Source of the DNA: Chitinophaga sancti
GTDB lineage: Bacteria > Bacteroidota > Bacteroidia > Chitinophagales > Chitinophagaceae
Assembly: GCF_034424315.1 (NCBI RefSeq)
Contig: NZ_CP139972.1
Location: 1,674,001-1,738,000 of the forward strand
Reading direction: 5' to 3'
DNA length: 64,000 nt
Positions 18,601 to 27,589 of the stretch are shown here, in pieces (the first letter of the stretch is position 1; every line of letters begins with the position of its first letter). A model generated the notes under the pieces. That model did no database searches. It was not told where the DNA came from and saw nothing but the letters and a program-made list of their open reading frames with translations. The translations under genes and the position numbers were made by a program.

Positions 18601-21600
18601 CTTCCGGATAACTGAACTGTGCTATACCAGTATATGTTTCCGTGTTATCTGCATTTTTGACATTGTTCACGCTTAACGTTACAAGCGTATTCTCAGGCAC
18701 ATTATCAACCCCTATTGTCACCGTTTGTTTGTCTGACCCAAGGGTGATTTTAAGGATGCTGATACCCTGATCCAGGCTATAATTAGCAGGGTCAATAGCA
18801 GATATTTCTTCAAGCGGTTCTGTGAACCATGCTGTAATTGTTGTAGCATTGGCAACCTTACCCCATAGAAGCCCCTGGTAATAACTGTCACCAAAAGAGA
18901 GGTTTACCTGTAAGAGAGGTGCCTTATTAATATCCGGCACTACTTCCCATGCTGCAGCTACAGATGGCCATTGATTTAATCCGATCAACGCATCTGTGTA
19001 CCCGGTAAGTGTCGGTACCATATTCAACTGGCTATTGCCGGATGGCTGGGAAAGCGTCGTAATTAGCCTGTTACCATACAGGTCCTGCCATGCATAATCT
19101 ATCTGCAACAAACCACCAAGGCCACGATAAGGGCTACCCGCCTGATCCGGCATTTTCCCTGCACTGAGTAAAATATTTTTAGCAAACTGGCTGTAAGGAA
19201 TGGATTGAGAATAAGTCCAGGTATCACCTTCTGCCAGTTCTTTAGGATAACTCATCTTGTCATTGGTATCCTGGTCCTCCTTTTCTCCCGATGGAGTGGC
19301 CGGAAGTCCGAGATTGCTGGCAGTAAAATAATTGTTTTCAGCAACCTGGTAAGAAAGCAAATTATAAGTGTTAAGCAGGAACAACTCACCATAATTATTC
19401 GTAGATGGATCTGCCGGTATTTCGGCTGGTACAGGGCGCTCTGCTGTAACGCCAGCTACTCCCGGTGCGACAGATGATGTACGGATATTAGGGCCACCGC
19501 TAATTATTACCTGTTGATTGTCTGCAAAGAGGCCGGGTGTTTCCTGGTTTTTCCCTCCCAGTGCCGCCAGATCTTCGCTATAATAAGATGCTATGCTGCC
19601 AAGCGTATTACCACCATTACCGGTTCCTACTGTGACTGTAATTGCAGGCAGGTACAACGCAGTATAGAGTGGTAAAGGATCTGGCCAGGTAGTTTGTAAA
19701 GGATTGGCTGCTTTGATGGCAGCGGCACTGGTACCGAAATAGGAAGCTATTGCATCCAGGCTTCCGCCAGGTGTACTACCCTGTGGTCTTACCTCATAAA
19801 CACCTTCATCTACAATAATTGTTTTTCCGGCCCTCAATACGAGTTTCTGATTATCGGTTACTACGTCGGCAACATTACCATAATACTTGTATGCCAGATC
19901 AGATAATGTCTGCGTATTGTTGGTAGAAACGCTGATCGCTAATGGATCGGCCTCTGCAAACAATACTGCATGTGTAGTGTCGATTGCTTCTCCGGTAGCC
20001 AGCACATTCATATAGTTGGTAACGTTATTTTGTAACATCTCATCAACCGGTGCTGCGTATAATACCAGCAGGGAAATCGTTGCTTCATTTTTATCATTGA
20101 AGATCCTGTCCGGCAAACCACTCTTCGTACCTGCATCGTAATAATACAAGTAATAGCCACCGCCCCTTGTAATACCAGCTTGCCATAATAAACGAATAAA
20201 ATCAGTCGGTTCATTCAGTAACACCATTTCTTCCTGTTGCGCACCCAAAGCCAGGAAAGATCTTTCCATGCCTGTGTCAGGACGTGTTTCGGTAGAAAGA
20301 TTTACCTGGGCAATGCCCATCGTCAGACTATTTAATGCATCTGTCTGTATGCCTTCGGTAGTTGTGCCATTTGAGTTCACACCGTATGCCAGTGTCAATG
20401 TAGAGATCAGCGACTGATTATTGCCGATACCGCTTACCATTTTCTCAAGCAATTCTACATTGCTGCCGTCGGCACCCATGATCTCATAAGTGGTGGATGT
20501 ATTCGGGCTGTCAGTGACAACTGGCACTTTTTTAACGGTAAAGGATACCAGCGACCCATACCCATAATATTTTACGGGGGTATTCACCATCGTACGACTT
20601 GCTTCATCATAACGGCCTATCAGCATTTTCATTCTTGGATTCACAGCGCGGGTTACAGGATCAGGCAGTTGCAACAAGGTGTCTGGCAGCTGCCAGAGAC
20701 TGAGCGCAGGTACCCCTCCCGCATCTCCACCATAAGGCATTGTGAAGGTCGATGCACTACCCCAGTTGATCACTGATGTGAAAGGATAGGTCGCCTCCCT
20801 GGTGATGAAGGCATCCTGCGCTCCCAGGAGCGAAAGACTGATATCAAGTACGTTCTTTGTTGCATATTCTTTTACCGCCCTGATCTGCCGATCCTCAAAT
20901 GAACCAGGTATTAGTGACCATACCAGCTCATTCGGATTACTGCCGGCAAACGAAAGCCAGCTAAGCATAGATGTGCGGGATAAAGTGATATTGAAATGAT
21001 CGGTGGAAAGTTCGGGCAACTGGAACTGCTGTCCGGTTAATGCATACAAACCAGCAAATGAAGGTAGCGACAAAGTACCACCATTGTCTGTCACCCACAT
21101 ACCCTTATATGCCGGGGTAATGCCATCCGTAGGAAGGCGGAGCCCAGCCATATAATACCTGGATGTCATGCCTGATAAATGCTGCAAACCATTGGTAGCC
21201 TGGATCTCATTAATCAGCTCCCCTACCTGGAATTGCTGCAGGTTGGCGATGTTCACATACCCTCCGGCCTTATCAAAGAGGTCTGCTACATTTGCATTTT
21301 CAGCAGGCGCCGCCAGTTGTTCCTGTGTAATATTGTACCTGGCAGCAACCGTATTCAAAGTATCTCCGCTTGCAACGGTGCTATTGAATGAAGGAATTGT
21401 AAAAGTAGCAACAGGTAACAACAGACCTGCGAGACTGGTAATGTTACCATTATTTATCAGTTCTGCAACAGGTACACCAATAGCCTGTGCCACATCATTC
21501 AGCGATTGACCTGCCAGGGTTTTATAAGGATCTTTACCTGGATAACTGATCGTAACACCTGCTGATAAAGTATTGGCAGTGTCCTGGTTGGCAGCTGCCA

Positions 21601-24600
21601 GATCTTTGCCGGTAAATCCATTGTAGAAAATAGATTGGCCTGCAATGTTATCAAATGTATCTGATGCCAGGGCCACATAAGTACCACCGGTGATCCGCAA
21701 TTTTTTCCCTGCGGTCAGGGTAGCTGAAACATTGTCTGTAAAGAGATCTTCAACGGAATAAATATTTGTGCCAGCTTTATCATTGACCCGGTTGACAATG
21801 TCATTTACCGTTTGATTATCCTGCAGGTAATATTTGTAATCTTTCAGTGATTCTCTGGCTGATTGTAACATTTGCCTGCATATAAGCAGGAAATAATCGC
21901 TATAGATAAAATTAGCCATAGATTGACCATTATTGTCATCCAGCGCGAGTTTGGTCCGGTAAGCAGACTGCTCATCTTTTTCTACCTGTACAGCCAGTTG
22001 GTTAAAATATGTTCTCAGGTAGGTCGTATAGGCTTCAGAGGTACTATTGTAATCTTCAAAGCTATAGGAAACACCATCATAACCGGTACCATATTTAGGC
22101 AGGGAAAGGATCATGCCAGGAGGAACGGGGAAATAGGTGGCATCCACTTCTCCGGATGTAGGTGCGTTCGCGGTCACAGTAAACTGGTTATTCAAAAACG
22201 TGCTGACATCGTCCGCGGTAATCGGAGTCGGATTTGAAGTATCGCTTAAGAAGTCAAGTAATGCTGCCAGTTGCAAATCAGTAACAATGAGTTTATCTAC
22301 TTCTTCGCCTGTCAGCGGGCCAGGCTGCATAGCAGCAATAGCCCAACGTAGTACCTGTTTGGCCAGCAGTTCGAAAGAGGTATCAGCACCTGCACCATAT
22401 GCCTTTTGTACGCCGTTGGCTTTATCATCCTGCGGTGGTGGAACAGATTCAATAAAGAGCATAGCGATATAGCACGCCAGTTGTTGATCCACATTTGAGG
22501 CATTGTCACCTGCCATAGTAAGGCCAAATCCGATATAGGCAGTCAGCGGTACGGGGGAGCCTGTCTTTTGCAGGTTAGACCATACAGGCTTCGTATCGGC
22601 AGAAGCAGCCATCAGTTCCTGCTGGTCATAATAAAATCTTCTCCTCCTCCTTTGCAGAACAGGGGCACCAGCAGCAAACAACCGGGCCTGTTCAGTAGTA
22701 GTCCATGGCGGAGTACCTCCAATAGCCTTGATCGTGATACCTTGCTGTATCCTGGCAGAGAAGCTGAAGCTGATCTTTATCTTGAAGATTCCAAGATTAA
22801 TGGTGACGCGCAATGATACGCTTACACTGGCAACAATAGACAGTTCTATAGGCTCATAGGGAGCAAAGGTGATCTGTACCAGTAACCTGATATCTATATT
22901 CAGTTCTGCTTTTACAATAGCAAAATCTACAGAGCCGTAAAGCTTACCAATAATACCAACCGTTCCCCTGAACCAGAAGTAATAAGACGTTTCCAGCTGG
23001 GTATTGTTACCACTGCCATCGGTGATCTGGTAAGGATTCCATTTTGCCAGGATCCCTTCCAGGATAGCTACTGCAGTAAGACTAAAACCGGCCTTGAGGA
23101 TACCTGCATCAAAAGAATAACCGAATCCGAATTGTATACCAAAACCAAATACCAATACCGGGTTGAAAGTACCATTGGTAGCAGCGGGTACCCTGTTGGT
23201 AGTGGCGCTGGACAATTTACCGAAATAAACGCCGGCAGACCCCATTACAGGAATGGGAATGCCAATAGGTGTCCAGATGAGTGTCTGGAAAGTAAAAGAG
23301 CGGGAAAAGTCTTCTTTCCAGGGGAACCCGATGTCAACCTGGAAATCCCCATTGGTAAATACTGCGATTCCGAATACAGGAAGTGTAATATTAAACTGCC
23401 CCATATTGATTTTCCGCATCACATCAGGCAATACGATTTCGGCCTGGTATACGCCGATGGTATCACTGATTTTTTTATACATGATCTGGAAGTCCAGGCC
23501 CTTAAATATTTTAGCGGGCTCCCCTGCCAGGGCAATACGCAGGGCATACAGGTACGGATCATTGAAAATGATCTGCATGTTGATAAAATACTCTGCAGCA
23601 GCGGCAGTGGAAGCTGCCAATGCGATGGCATTTGATTTATCGCCGCCTAGCTGCAACAGGCCAAAGTCCATCCCGGTGAGCCAGGAACTGTTGGCATCAA
23701 AATGAATAGCTGGTATTTCTCCTGGTTTAGTATCAGGCAAGGAGGACATGCAGGCGATCGCAGCCTGTACATTGTCGGCAGTTTTAAAGCAATCCAGCGT
23801 TACATGTTGACCCATTGCCAGCATCCGGAGGTCCAGGTACTTGTTGCCCTGTCCGGGAGGTGCAGGCGTCGTTTCCGGTTTGGCAGCATTCCATGATGGA
23901 ATATCTCCCCATGCAGAAGACGCATCGAGGGTAACAATCACCCCATTATTATCAGGGTTCGGATCATTACTATTATAGGAAACTTTGATACCATTTATCG
24001 TAACAAAGCCCAGGTTAATTGGTCCGATTCCTACATTGAAGCTTACCTTTTCAGCTGTAAAATCATATTCCAGTGACAGGTTATTCAAGGGGATACTATT
24101 CAGCACATTCCAGGGTGCAGCCAGCCCAAAACTGGTACCGGTGGCCCAGGATACCATCAGTTCTACCAGGCTTCCTATTGTAGTGGTTTCATTGAAACGG
24201 AGCGTAGCAACCTGGTGTACTTTTCCATCCACTGTCTTTTCTTCCACCTCTCCGGTCAGAATGCCCCAGGTAATACCATACGCCTGGTAGTCAGGATTAA
24301 AATTGTAGAATGCAGTAATATTGATGTTATTCCAGCTGATATTTGCGGAAATGGCACCATAATAGCCGGCGGTTTTTGCCGGTTCTTTTTTCCCATACCC
24401 GATCTGTGCAGTGCCCGCAATGGTTATCCCGATGAAGGGAATCGTCCAGGGCTCAGCAGTGCTGGCACCAAATTGCCAGTAAGCGGTAACTGTGTTAATA
24501 TTAAATGAAAGTCCTTTAATACCATAATTAAACCCATCCGGCGGTGTCCAGGAGGGAGCAATGTAATAAGCAAGCATGTCACCTATCTTCACTACCCCGG

Positions 24601-27547
24601 AAGTTTGTTTACTGGCAAATGTCCAACCTAAACCGGTGGCATACATTCCGCTAAGTTCCATAACAATCTTCGCCGAATCTGGTAACACCGTAATCTGCCC
24701 TCCTAAAAATACCGTGTTGGTGGAGTTATTACTATTGACATTAAAAGAAAGGTTGTCAATACTAAAAATATTGGCTATCACAAGTGGTTTATCCGGCTCC
24801 AGTACGGCACCTATTTCGTAATACTTCTGGGCAGGCGTATAATTGTAGTTAAAAGCAGTAACGGAAGTGGCCAGGTCCAGCTCCCCACCAAATAGTGCCA
24901 ATAGGTCACTGAGTTCAATAACACCGTCTGTAAGGCCTCCATACAATGAAAAATCAGGATACCCTCCTACCATGGTAATCGTACCTTTACCAATCGTAAA
25001 TTTGCCGCTTACAAGGAAGTTAGTAGTGCGGTTGTAAACGTCTGCCACATTATAGATGCTAACATCCACAGTCGGCGCAATCGTGAACAGTGGATTTTGG
25101 GAAATGGTCCATGGGCTGTTCGTCGTCATCTGAAATGCCATATAATCAAAGCTGAAAGCAGCCGAATTGTACATTAACTGCACCTCCTTGAGCCCGAAAC
25201 CAGCCAGCTGGCTGAGTGGAGCTGGTAGTGCCTGTACAAGATTAATGCCCCCTGCAGCCTGGAAAATGGTCGCAATACCCGGATAATTATCCGCAAATGA
25301 TGCTGTAAGTAGCCAGCTACTGTCACCCACCGGGTATTCGATCAGCAGTGTAACACTGGTATCATAACTGTTTATAGTACCAAGTATTCCACCCTGCACA
25401 GGGAAACCACCTTCATTTACTTTCATGGTAAAGCCGGGCTTACTAAAAAGTATCCACGGGATATTTTCTATGGTCCATACCTGGTCTGCATTAGCAGTAA
25501 CCTGTGTGATCACAGGTCCTGATTCGGCTGTATAAACCAGTTCTATGGCCATTTTTATATTGAGGAAGGATATGGTAGTAGCTCCGGAAACAGTCACTTT
25601 GGTAATTTTTCCGTCTCCGTCTTTTTCAGCGACAATATTTTCTTCCGGTACGGAAATATTGAACATATTGCCTGTTACCTTTGCAAAAAAATCGCTGAAG
25701 TAAGTGCTGGGGAGTGCGCTCAGCAGGTTGATGGTTCCGTCGGACCATCCTGCAAGAAGCTGGTTATACACATCCTCCAGTGTAAGTGGCTTTGCCACTT
25801 CAAGGATCTCAGCATCATCATTCCCTGATATATAGATACGCTCTTTAATTAGTTCACGCCTGAGTTGTAATGCAAGGGAACCGGAAGCATCGGCAGCAAT
25901 ACCTTGCCGCTCAGCATACAGGCTACTGTCGCTTTCTACCAGTATGAGTGAGTCTACCCCCACAAGCCCCATCATCAGTTTATCATGAATATCCTTTTGA
26001 TAATAGTCGCCCAGGATAGCAAAATATTTATAGAGGTCAGTAGATGGGGTGATTGATGCCAGCGTAGTATTAGTAATGACATCCAGGGTTCTTGTATAAT
26101 TGCCGGCAGCACTTGCCGCTTTTTTCTTAAGGAATGAATGAAACTTAAGATCCCTTAAAGCGGCTACCCATTCCTGACATTGCTGCGTTATGCCAGAAAA
26201 ATTACTTGCGGCGAGTGTGGATGGATAATTAATGGAAGCATTTGTTCCGGCTTTAGGAACCTGCATAAATGGTTTTCCTAAACTGATCAGCATACTGGAA
26301 GTTCCCTGACCTTCGAATATGCCGGGCAGGTTTGAATTGCCGTAGAAATAATTATAAACATCCTGGGGAACAGAACCAATAGAAATAACAAAAATCTGTT
26401 TAGAAGAGGCGGCGGCTAAAGCATCAGTTATCTGAGTGGAGATATCGATATAGGCCCCATCGACATAACTTTTGAATAGTTGCAGTTTGTAGTGATTATC
26501 TATCGATAATTTAAGGTATTGGGAAAGTTCATTAATGACTGCGTTAAGGTTAGCAGGACTATAAGTGGAGGTCACATCATCATCAATATAAGTGGCCGAA
26601 ATTGCGTTTTTTAGATTCGTTAAAGCATAAATACTGTTGTTAATATCAGTACGAAGAGCGTCCAGGTATTGAAAAATGTCAGAATCGGGTCTTGCAGGGT
26701 CACTGAAATGAAGAATGACCAGTGGTTGCTGTCGTTCTTTTATGATATTGAATGCGGACAGGACGAGGTTAAGACTCATTTCTCCTGCATTTGTGTTAAA
26801 CTGGTGAAGTCCATAAACCGGCCATAGGCTTAGGGCAGGAGCAGCTGCTACATAGGCATTATAAACAGCCTGGACATTTTTTGTACGGGTAGATAAAGCG
26901 GGTTGGAACGCTTGCAGGATATACCAGTTCCAGATGTCAGGAGATACATTGGCTACGGATGATGCTGTGAATTTATAAACGAGGTTATTGAATTGCAGGG
27001 ATTCCCTGGACAGGTTAAAAAAGTCAACCTTCTTCGTTTTTTGCACCCCACTGGTAACCCCCATGGTAATGATCTCCCAGAGGTAGGGTTCAAGTCTCAG
27101 GAAATATTTAACTGCCAGCAATTCTGCAAAATTAGTGGTCATACTATCCGCTCCACCTGTAAAACCAAACTTCATTTCGGGGGCCTTGATAGCGCCGGTA
27201 AACGGTTTGAATGAGATGTTTTCACAAGTACCGTAGACAATCTTGGTTGTATCAATTTCCAGCGGATTCAGGCCAGGTAATAAGATCGCCAGTTTTTGAG
27301 CAGTCAGGTCACCACCTGCGTAATAGACAACAATTTCTCCGGTATAAAGGGTAACATTAATAATGCGCTTCATGATGTTAATAGTAGTGGCCTGATGTCC
27401 AAAGTTGGGAGTACCATCTACATAGAAGCGTAGTTGCTTCTCTTTCCGAATGAGATCAATCATTTCTGCGATTGAAATACCTGTATATCTGTCGCGTATT
27501 TCTGTAGCCTGGGTAAAGAGAGCCACTAAATCCTGAAATAAGCTCAT
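15623..27547 (-). CDS. giant 3974-residue LysM/beta-repeat protein of unknown function
   Basis: The largest gene in the window. There is no signal peptide, lipobox or T9SS tail. Residues 1-460 look like a two-lobed nucleotide-sugar-type fold: DGTPNFGHQATTINIMKRI at 44-62 resembles the first loop and helix of GT-B enzymes, and FEGQGTSSM with SLGKPFMQVP near 405-425 resembles their donor-site loop. Residues about 600-1600 are beta-rich with many similar amphipathic strands. A basic run (RRRRR) near 1635 precedes a helical part. LysM-like repeats cluster at about 1970-2095 (for example SGDTLNTVAARYNITQEQL) and about 2535-2690 (TLSDLAYKYYG, SLDAIASYFGTS, TLGSIASYYS). SbsA-Ig-like domains lie near 2905-2976 and 3359-3436. 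It follows the 1171-residue gene by 42 bp. The domains are inferred by pattern only. A very large surface, toxin-like or particle-associated protein is possible. Confidence 0.85.
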   Translation of the reverse strand: MSLFQDLVALFTQATEIRDRYTGISIAEMIDLIRKEKQLRFYVDGTPNFGHQATTINIMKRIINVTLYTGEIVVYYAGGDLTAQKLAILLPGLNPLEIDTTKIVYGTCENISFKPFTGAIKAPEMKFGFTGGADSMTTNFAELLAVKYFLRLEPYLWEIITMGVTSGVQKTKKVDFFNLSRESLQFNNLVYKFTASSVANVSPDIWNWYILQAFQPALSTRTKNVQAVYNAYVAAAPALSLWPVYGLHQFNTNAGEMSLNLVLSAFNIIKERQQPLVILHFSDPARPDSDIFQYLDALRTDINNSIYALTNLKNAISATYIDDDVTSTYSPANLNAVINELSQYLKLSIDNHYKLQLFKSYVDGAYIDISTQITDALAAASSKQIFVISIGSVPQDVYNYFYGNSNLPGIFEGQGTSSMLISLGKPFMQVPKAGTNASINYPSTLAASNFSGITQQCQEWVAALRDLKFHSFLKKKAASAAGNYTRTLDVITNTTLASITPSTDLYKYFAILGDYYQKDIHDKLMMGLVGVDSLILVESDSSLYAERQGIAADASGSLALQLRRELIKERIYISGNDDAEILEVAKPLTLEDVYNQLLAGWSDGTINLLSALPSTYFSDFFAKVTGNMFNISVPEENIVAEKDGDGKITKVTVSGATTISFLNIKMAIELVYTAESGPVITQVTANADQVWTIENIPWILFSKPGFTMKVNEGGFPVQGGILGTINSYDTSVTLLIEYPVGDSSWLLTASFADNYPGIATIFQAAGGINLVQALPAPLSQLAGFGLKEVQLMYNSAAFSFDYMAFQMTTNSPWTISQNPLFTIAPTVDVSIYNVADVYNRTTNFLVSGKFTIGKGTITMVGGYPDFSLYGGLTDGVIELSDLLALFGGELDLATSVTAFNYNYTPAQKYYEIGAVLEPDKPLVIANIFSIDNLSFNVNSNNSTNTVFLGGQITVLPDSAKIVMELSGMYATGLGWTFASKQTSGVVKIGDMLAYYIAPSWTPPDGFNYGIKGLSFNINTVTAYWQFGASTAEPWTIPFIGITIAGTAQIGYGKKEPAKTAGYYGAISANISWNNINITAFYNFNPDYQAYGITWGILTGEVEEKTVDGKVHQVATLRFNETTTIGSLVELMVSWATGTSFGLAAPWNVLNSIPLNNLSLEYDFTAEKVSFNVGIGPINLGFVTINGIKVSYNSNDPNPDNNGVIVTLDASSAWGDIPSWNAAKPETTPAPPGQGNKYLDLRMLAMGQHVTLDCFKTADNVQAAIACMSSLPDTKPGEIPAIHFDANSSWLTGMDFGLLQLGGDKSNAIALAASTAAAAEYFINMQIIFNDPYLYALRIALAGEPAKIFKGLDFQIMYKKISDTIGVYQAEIVLPDVMRKINMGQFNITLPVFGIAVFTNGDFQVDIGFPWKEDFSRSFTFQTLIWTPIGIPIPVMGSAGVYFGKLSSATTNRVPAATNGTFNPVLVFGFGIQFGFGYSFDAGILKAGFSLTAVAILEGILAKWNPYQITDGSGNNTQLETSYYFWFRGTVGIIGKLYGSVDFAIVKAELNIDIRLLVQITFAPYEPIELSIVASVSVSLRVTINLGIFKIKISFSFSARIQQGITIKAIGGTPPWTTTEQARLFAAGAPVLQRRRRRFYYDQQELMAASADTKPVWSNLQKTGSPVPLTAYIGFGLTMAGDNASNVDQQLACYIAMLFIESVPPPQDDKANGVQKAYGAGADTSFELLAKQVLRWAIAAMQPGPLTGEEVDKLIVTDLQLAALLDFLSDTSNPTPITADDVSTFLNNQFTVTANAPTSGEVDATYFPVPPGMILSLPKYGTGYDGVSYSFEDYNSTSEAYTTYLRTYFNQLAVQVEKDEQSAYRTKLALDDNNGQSMANFIYSDYFLLICRQMLQSARESLKDYKYYLQDNQTVNDIVNRVNDKAGTNIYSVEDLFTDNVSATLTAGKKLRITGGTYVALASDTFDNIAGQSIFYNGFTGKDLAAANQDTANTLSAGVTISYPGKDPYKTLAGQSLNDVAQAIGVPVAELINNGNITSLAGLLLPVATFTIPSFNSTVASGDTLNTVAARYNITQEQLAAPAENANVADLFDKAGGYVNIANLQQFQVGELINEIQATNGLQHLSGMTSRYYMAGLRLPTDGITPAYKGMWVTDNGGTLSLPSFAGLYALTGQQFQLPELSTDHFNITLSRTSMLSWLSFAGSNPNELVWSLIPGSFEDRQIRAVKEYATKNVLDISLSLLGAQDAFITREATYPFTSVINWGSASTFTMPYGGDAGGVPALSLWQLPDTLLQLPDPVTRAVNPRMKMLIGRYDEASRTMVNTPVKYYGYGSLVSFTVKKVPVVTDSPNTSTTYEIMGADGSNVELLEKMVSGIGNNQSLISTLTLAYGVNSNGTTTEGIQTDALNSLTMGIAQVNLSTETRPDTGMERSFLALGAQQEEMVLLNEPTDFIRLLWQAGITRGGGYYLYYYDAGTKSGLPDRIFNDKNEATISLLVLYAAPVDEMLQNNVTNYMNVLATGEAIDTTHAVLFAEADPLAISVSTNNTQTLSDLAYKYYGNVADVVTDNQKLVLRAGKTIIVDEGVYEVRPQGSTPGGSLDAIASYFGTSAAAIKAANPLQTTWPDPLPLYTALYLPAITVTVGTGNGGNTLGSIASYYSEDLAALGGKNQETPGLFADNQQVIISGGPNIRTSSVAPGVAGVTAERPVPAEIPADPSTNNYGELFLLNTYNLLSYQVAENNYFTASNLGLPATPSGEKEDQDTNDKMSYPKELAEGDTWTYSQSIPYSQFAKNILLSAGKMPDQAGSPYRGLGGLLQIDYAWQDLYGNRLITTLSQPSGNSQLNMVPTLTGYTDALIGLNQWPSVAAAWEVVPDINKAPLLQVNLSFGDSYYQGLLWGKVANATTITAWFTEPLEEISAIDPANYSLDQGISILKITLGSDKQTVTIGVDNVPENTLVTLSVNNVKNADNTETYTGIAQFSYPEVPAETTSTVIEQAKKDLSVYTQLWYQLTDPNGIAYTVDTTLLNEGYTLSAAQVASLVQDWISSIYLFLENRSQGLTDVASPAASHILTFAIDPANLNPTQIFRLDLSFNIKRGRNAAAGDFETTGGILQAVTEVSPLTDTQGGDTHSLDTFSAGFEAALQEPGKYILRVATGTDRLNAGNNKETWAVRLGLDHASLTPIAYNVTDAADPDMFAPRPISNKLESRKQVPLYYYSEKTGIDFNTPSVYTDFTGIDMDQWGYLFFSSIDDVLSPEFTAAIQLVDNKKNTTYLEELLSGKKTLADIVKDWMVPVFEGESPNADAVKEAFKQQLLVKLTNAYTTQAAIQFHAAVSADETTDITPRLYGSINRNFRFADVMVDSEDNTILHLVFSNPPNESAASTSSNFTISDGLIVGTAGIDANNNRRVTLHLNGQAIAGSTTVTISEGFTDMTGNTILPPLTKVVMAEINEGNDSDSITFTSPKLPLQTSTAATIPFLISSPQIVRGSDNELLPYVDLDLSFAGSSIEHQISTLPNIEGYEASTWLSFVTPLSTNNSPLRADLGKIQVPMILREFPTAPSMVSQTGESSVPPDMADINQLLTWNYNIEYALQIHYPQDQLEFTINFNVADNSFKMFRGIEDAFSQLAEFITVSPSVFAVLESKLTQVTAGTAADDPLLDTVSTALTSYTALLANVVNAAQSNMLVMSANSKLLSSIEVLPYSFYIQEGIATINEVQALIVSLHGLPPEGIGEPVVNIMGYECHTYTGACFGDYCYYYTKDGKVLSASEGQVIQDRTVVIPAMNILARQDASTTASISRNAELVPGKPSSDPFKYTTGLVEFSNPYHPTIDIDTPIDISTINAPAGQHNYASLAVQLTNLFDALLEENSQDTISILMSCQYMYQPNAATGYVGLPVMMQPLQRIQVNPAATTNDKKLSEMITDWAGSIDLWFGTHNPGTNSGVFYFDLTIFSNLTQQPLPLLRLRALMLQLQYITGM

Positions 27548-27589
27548 GGTATAAGTTATTAGTTGATTGAATTTTCCAAATATCTGTTG

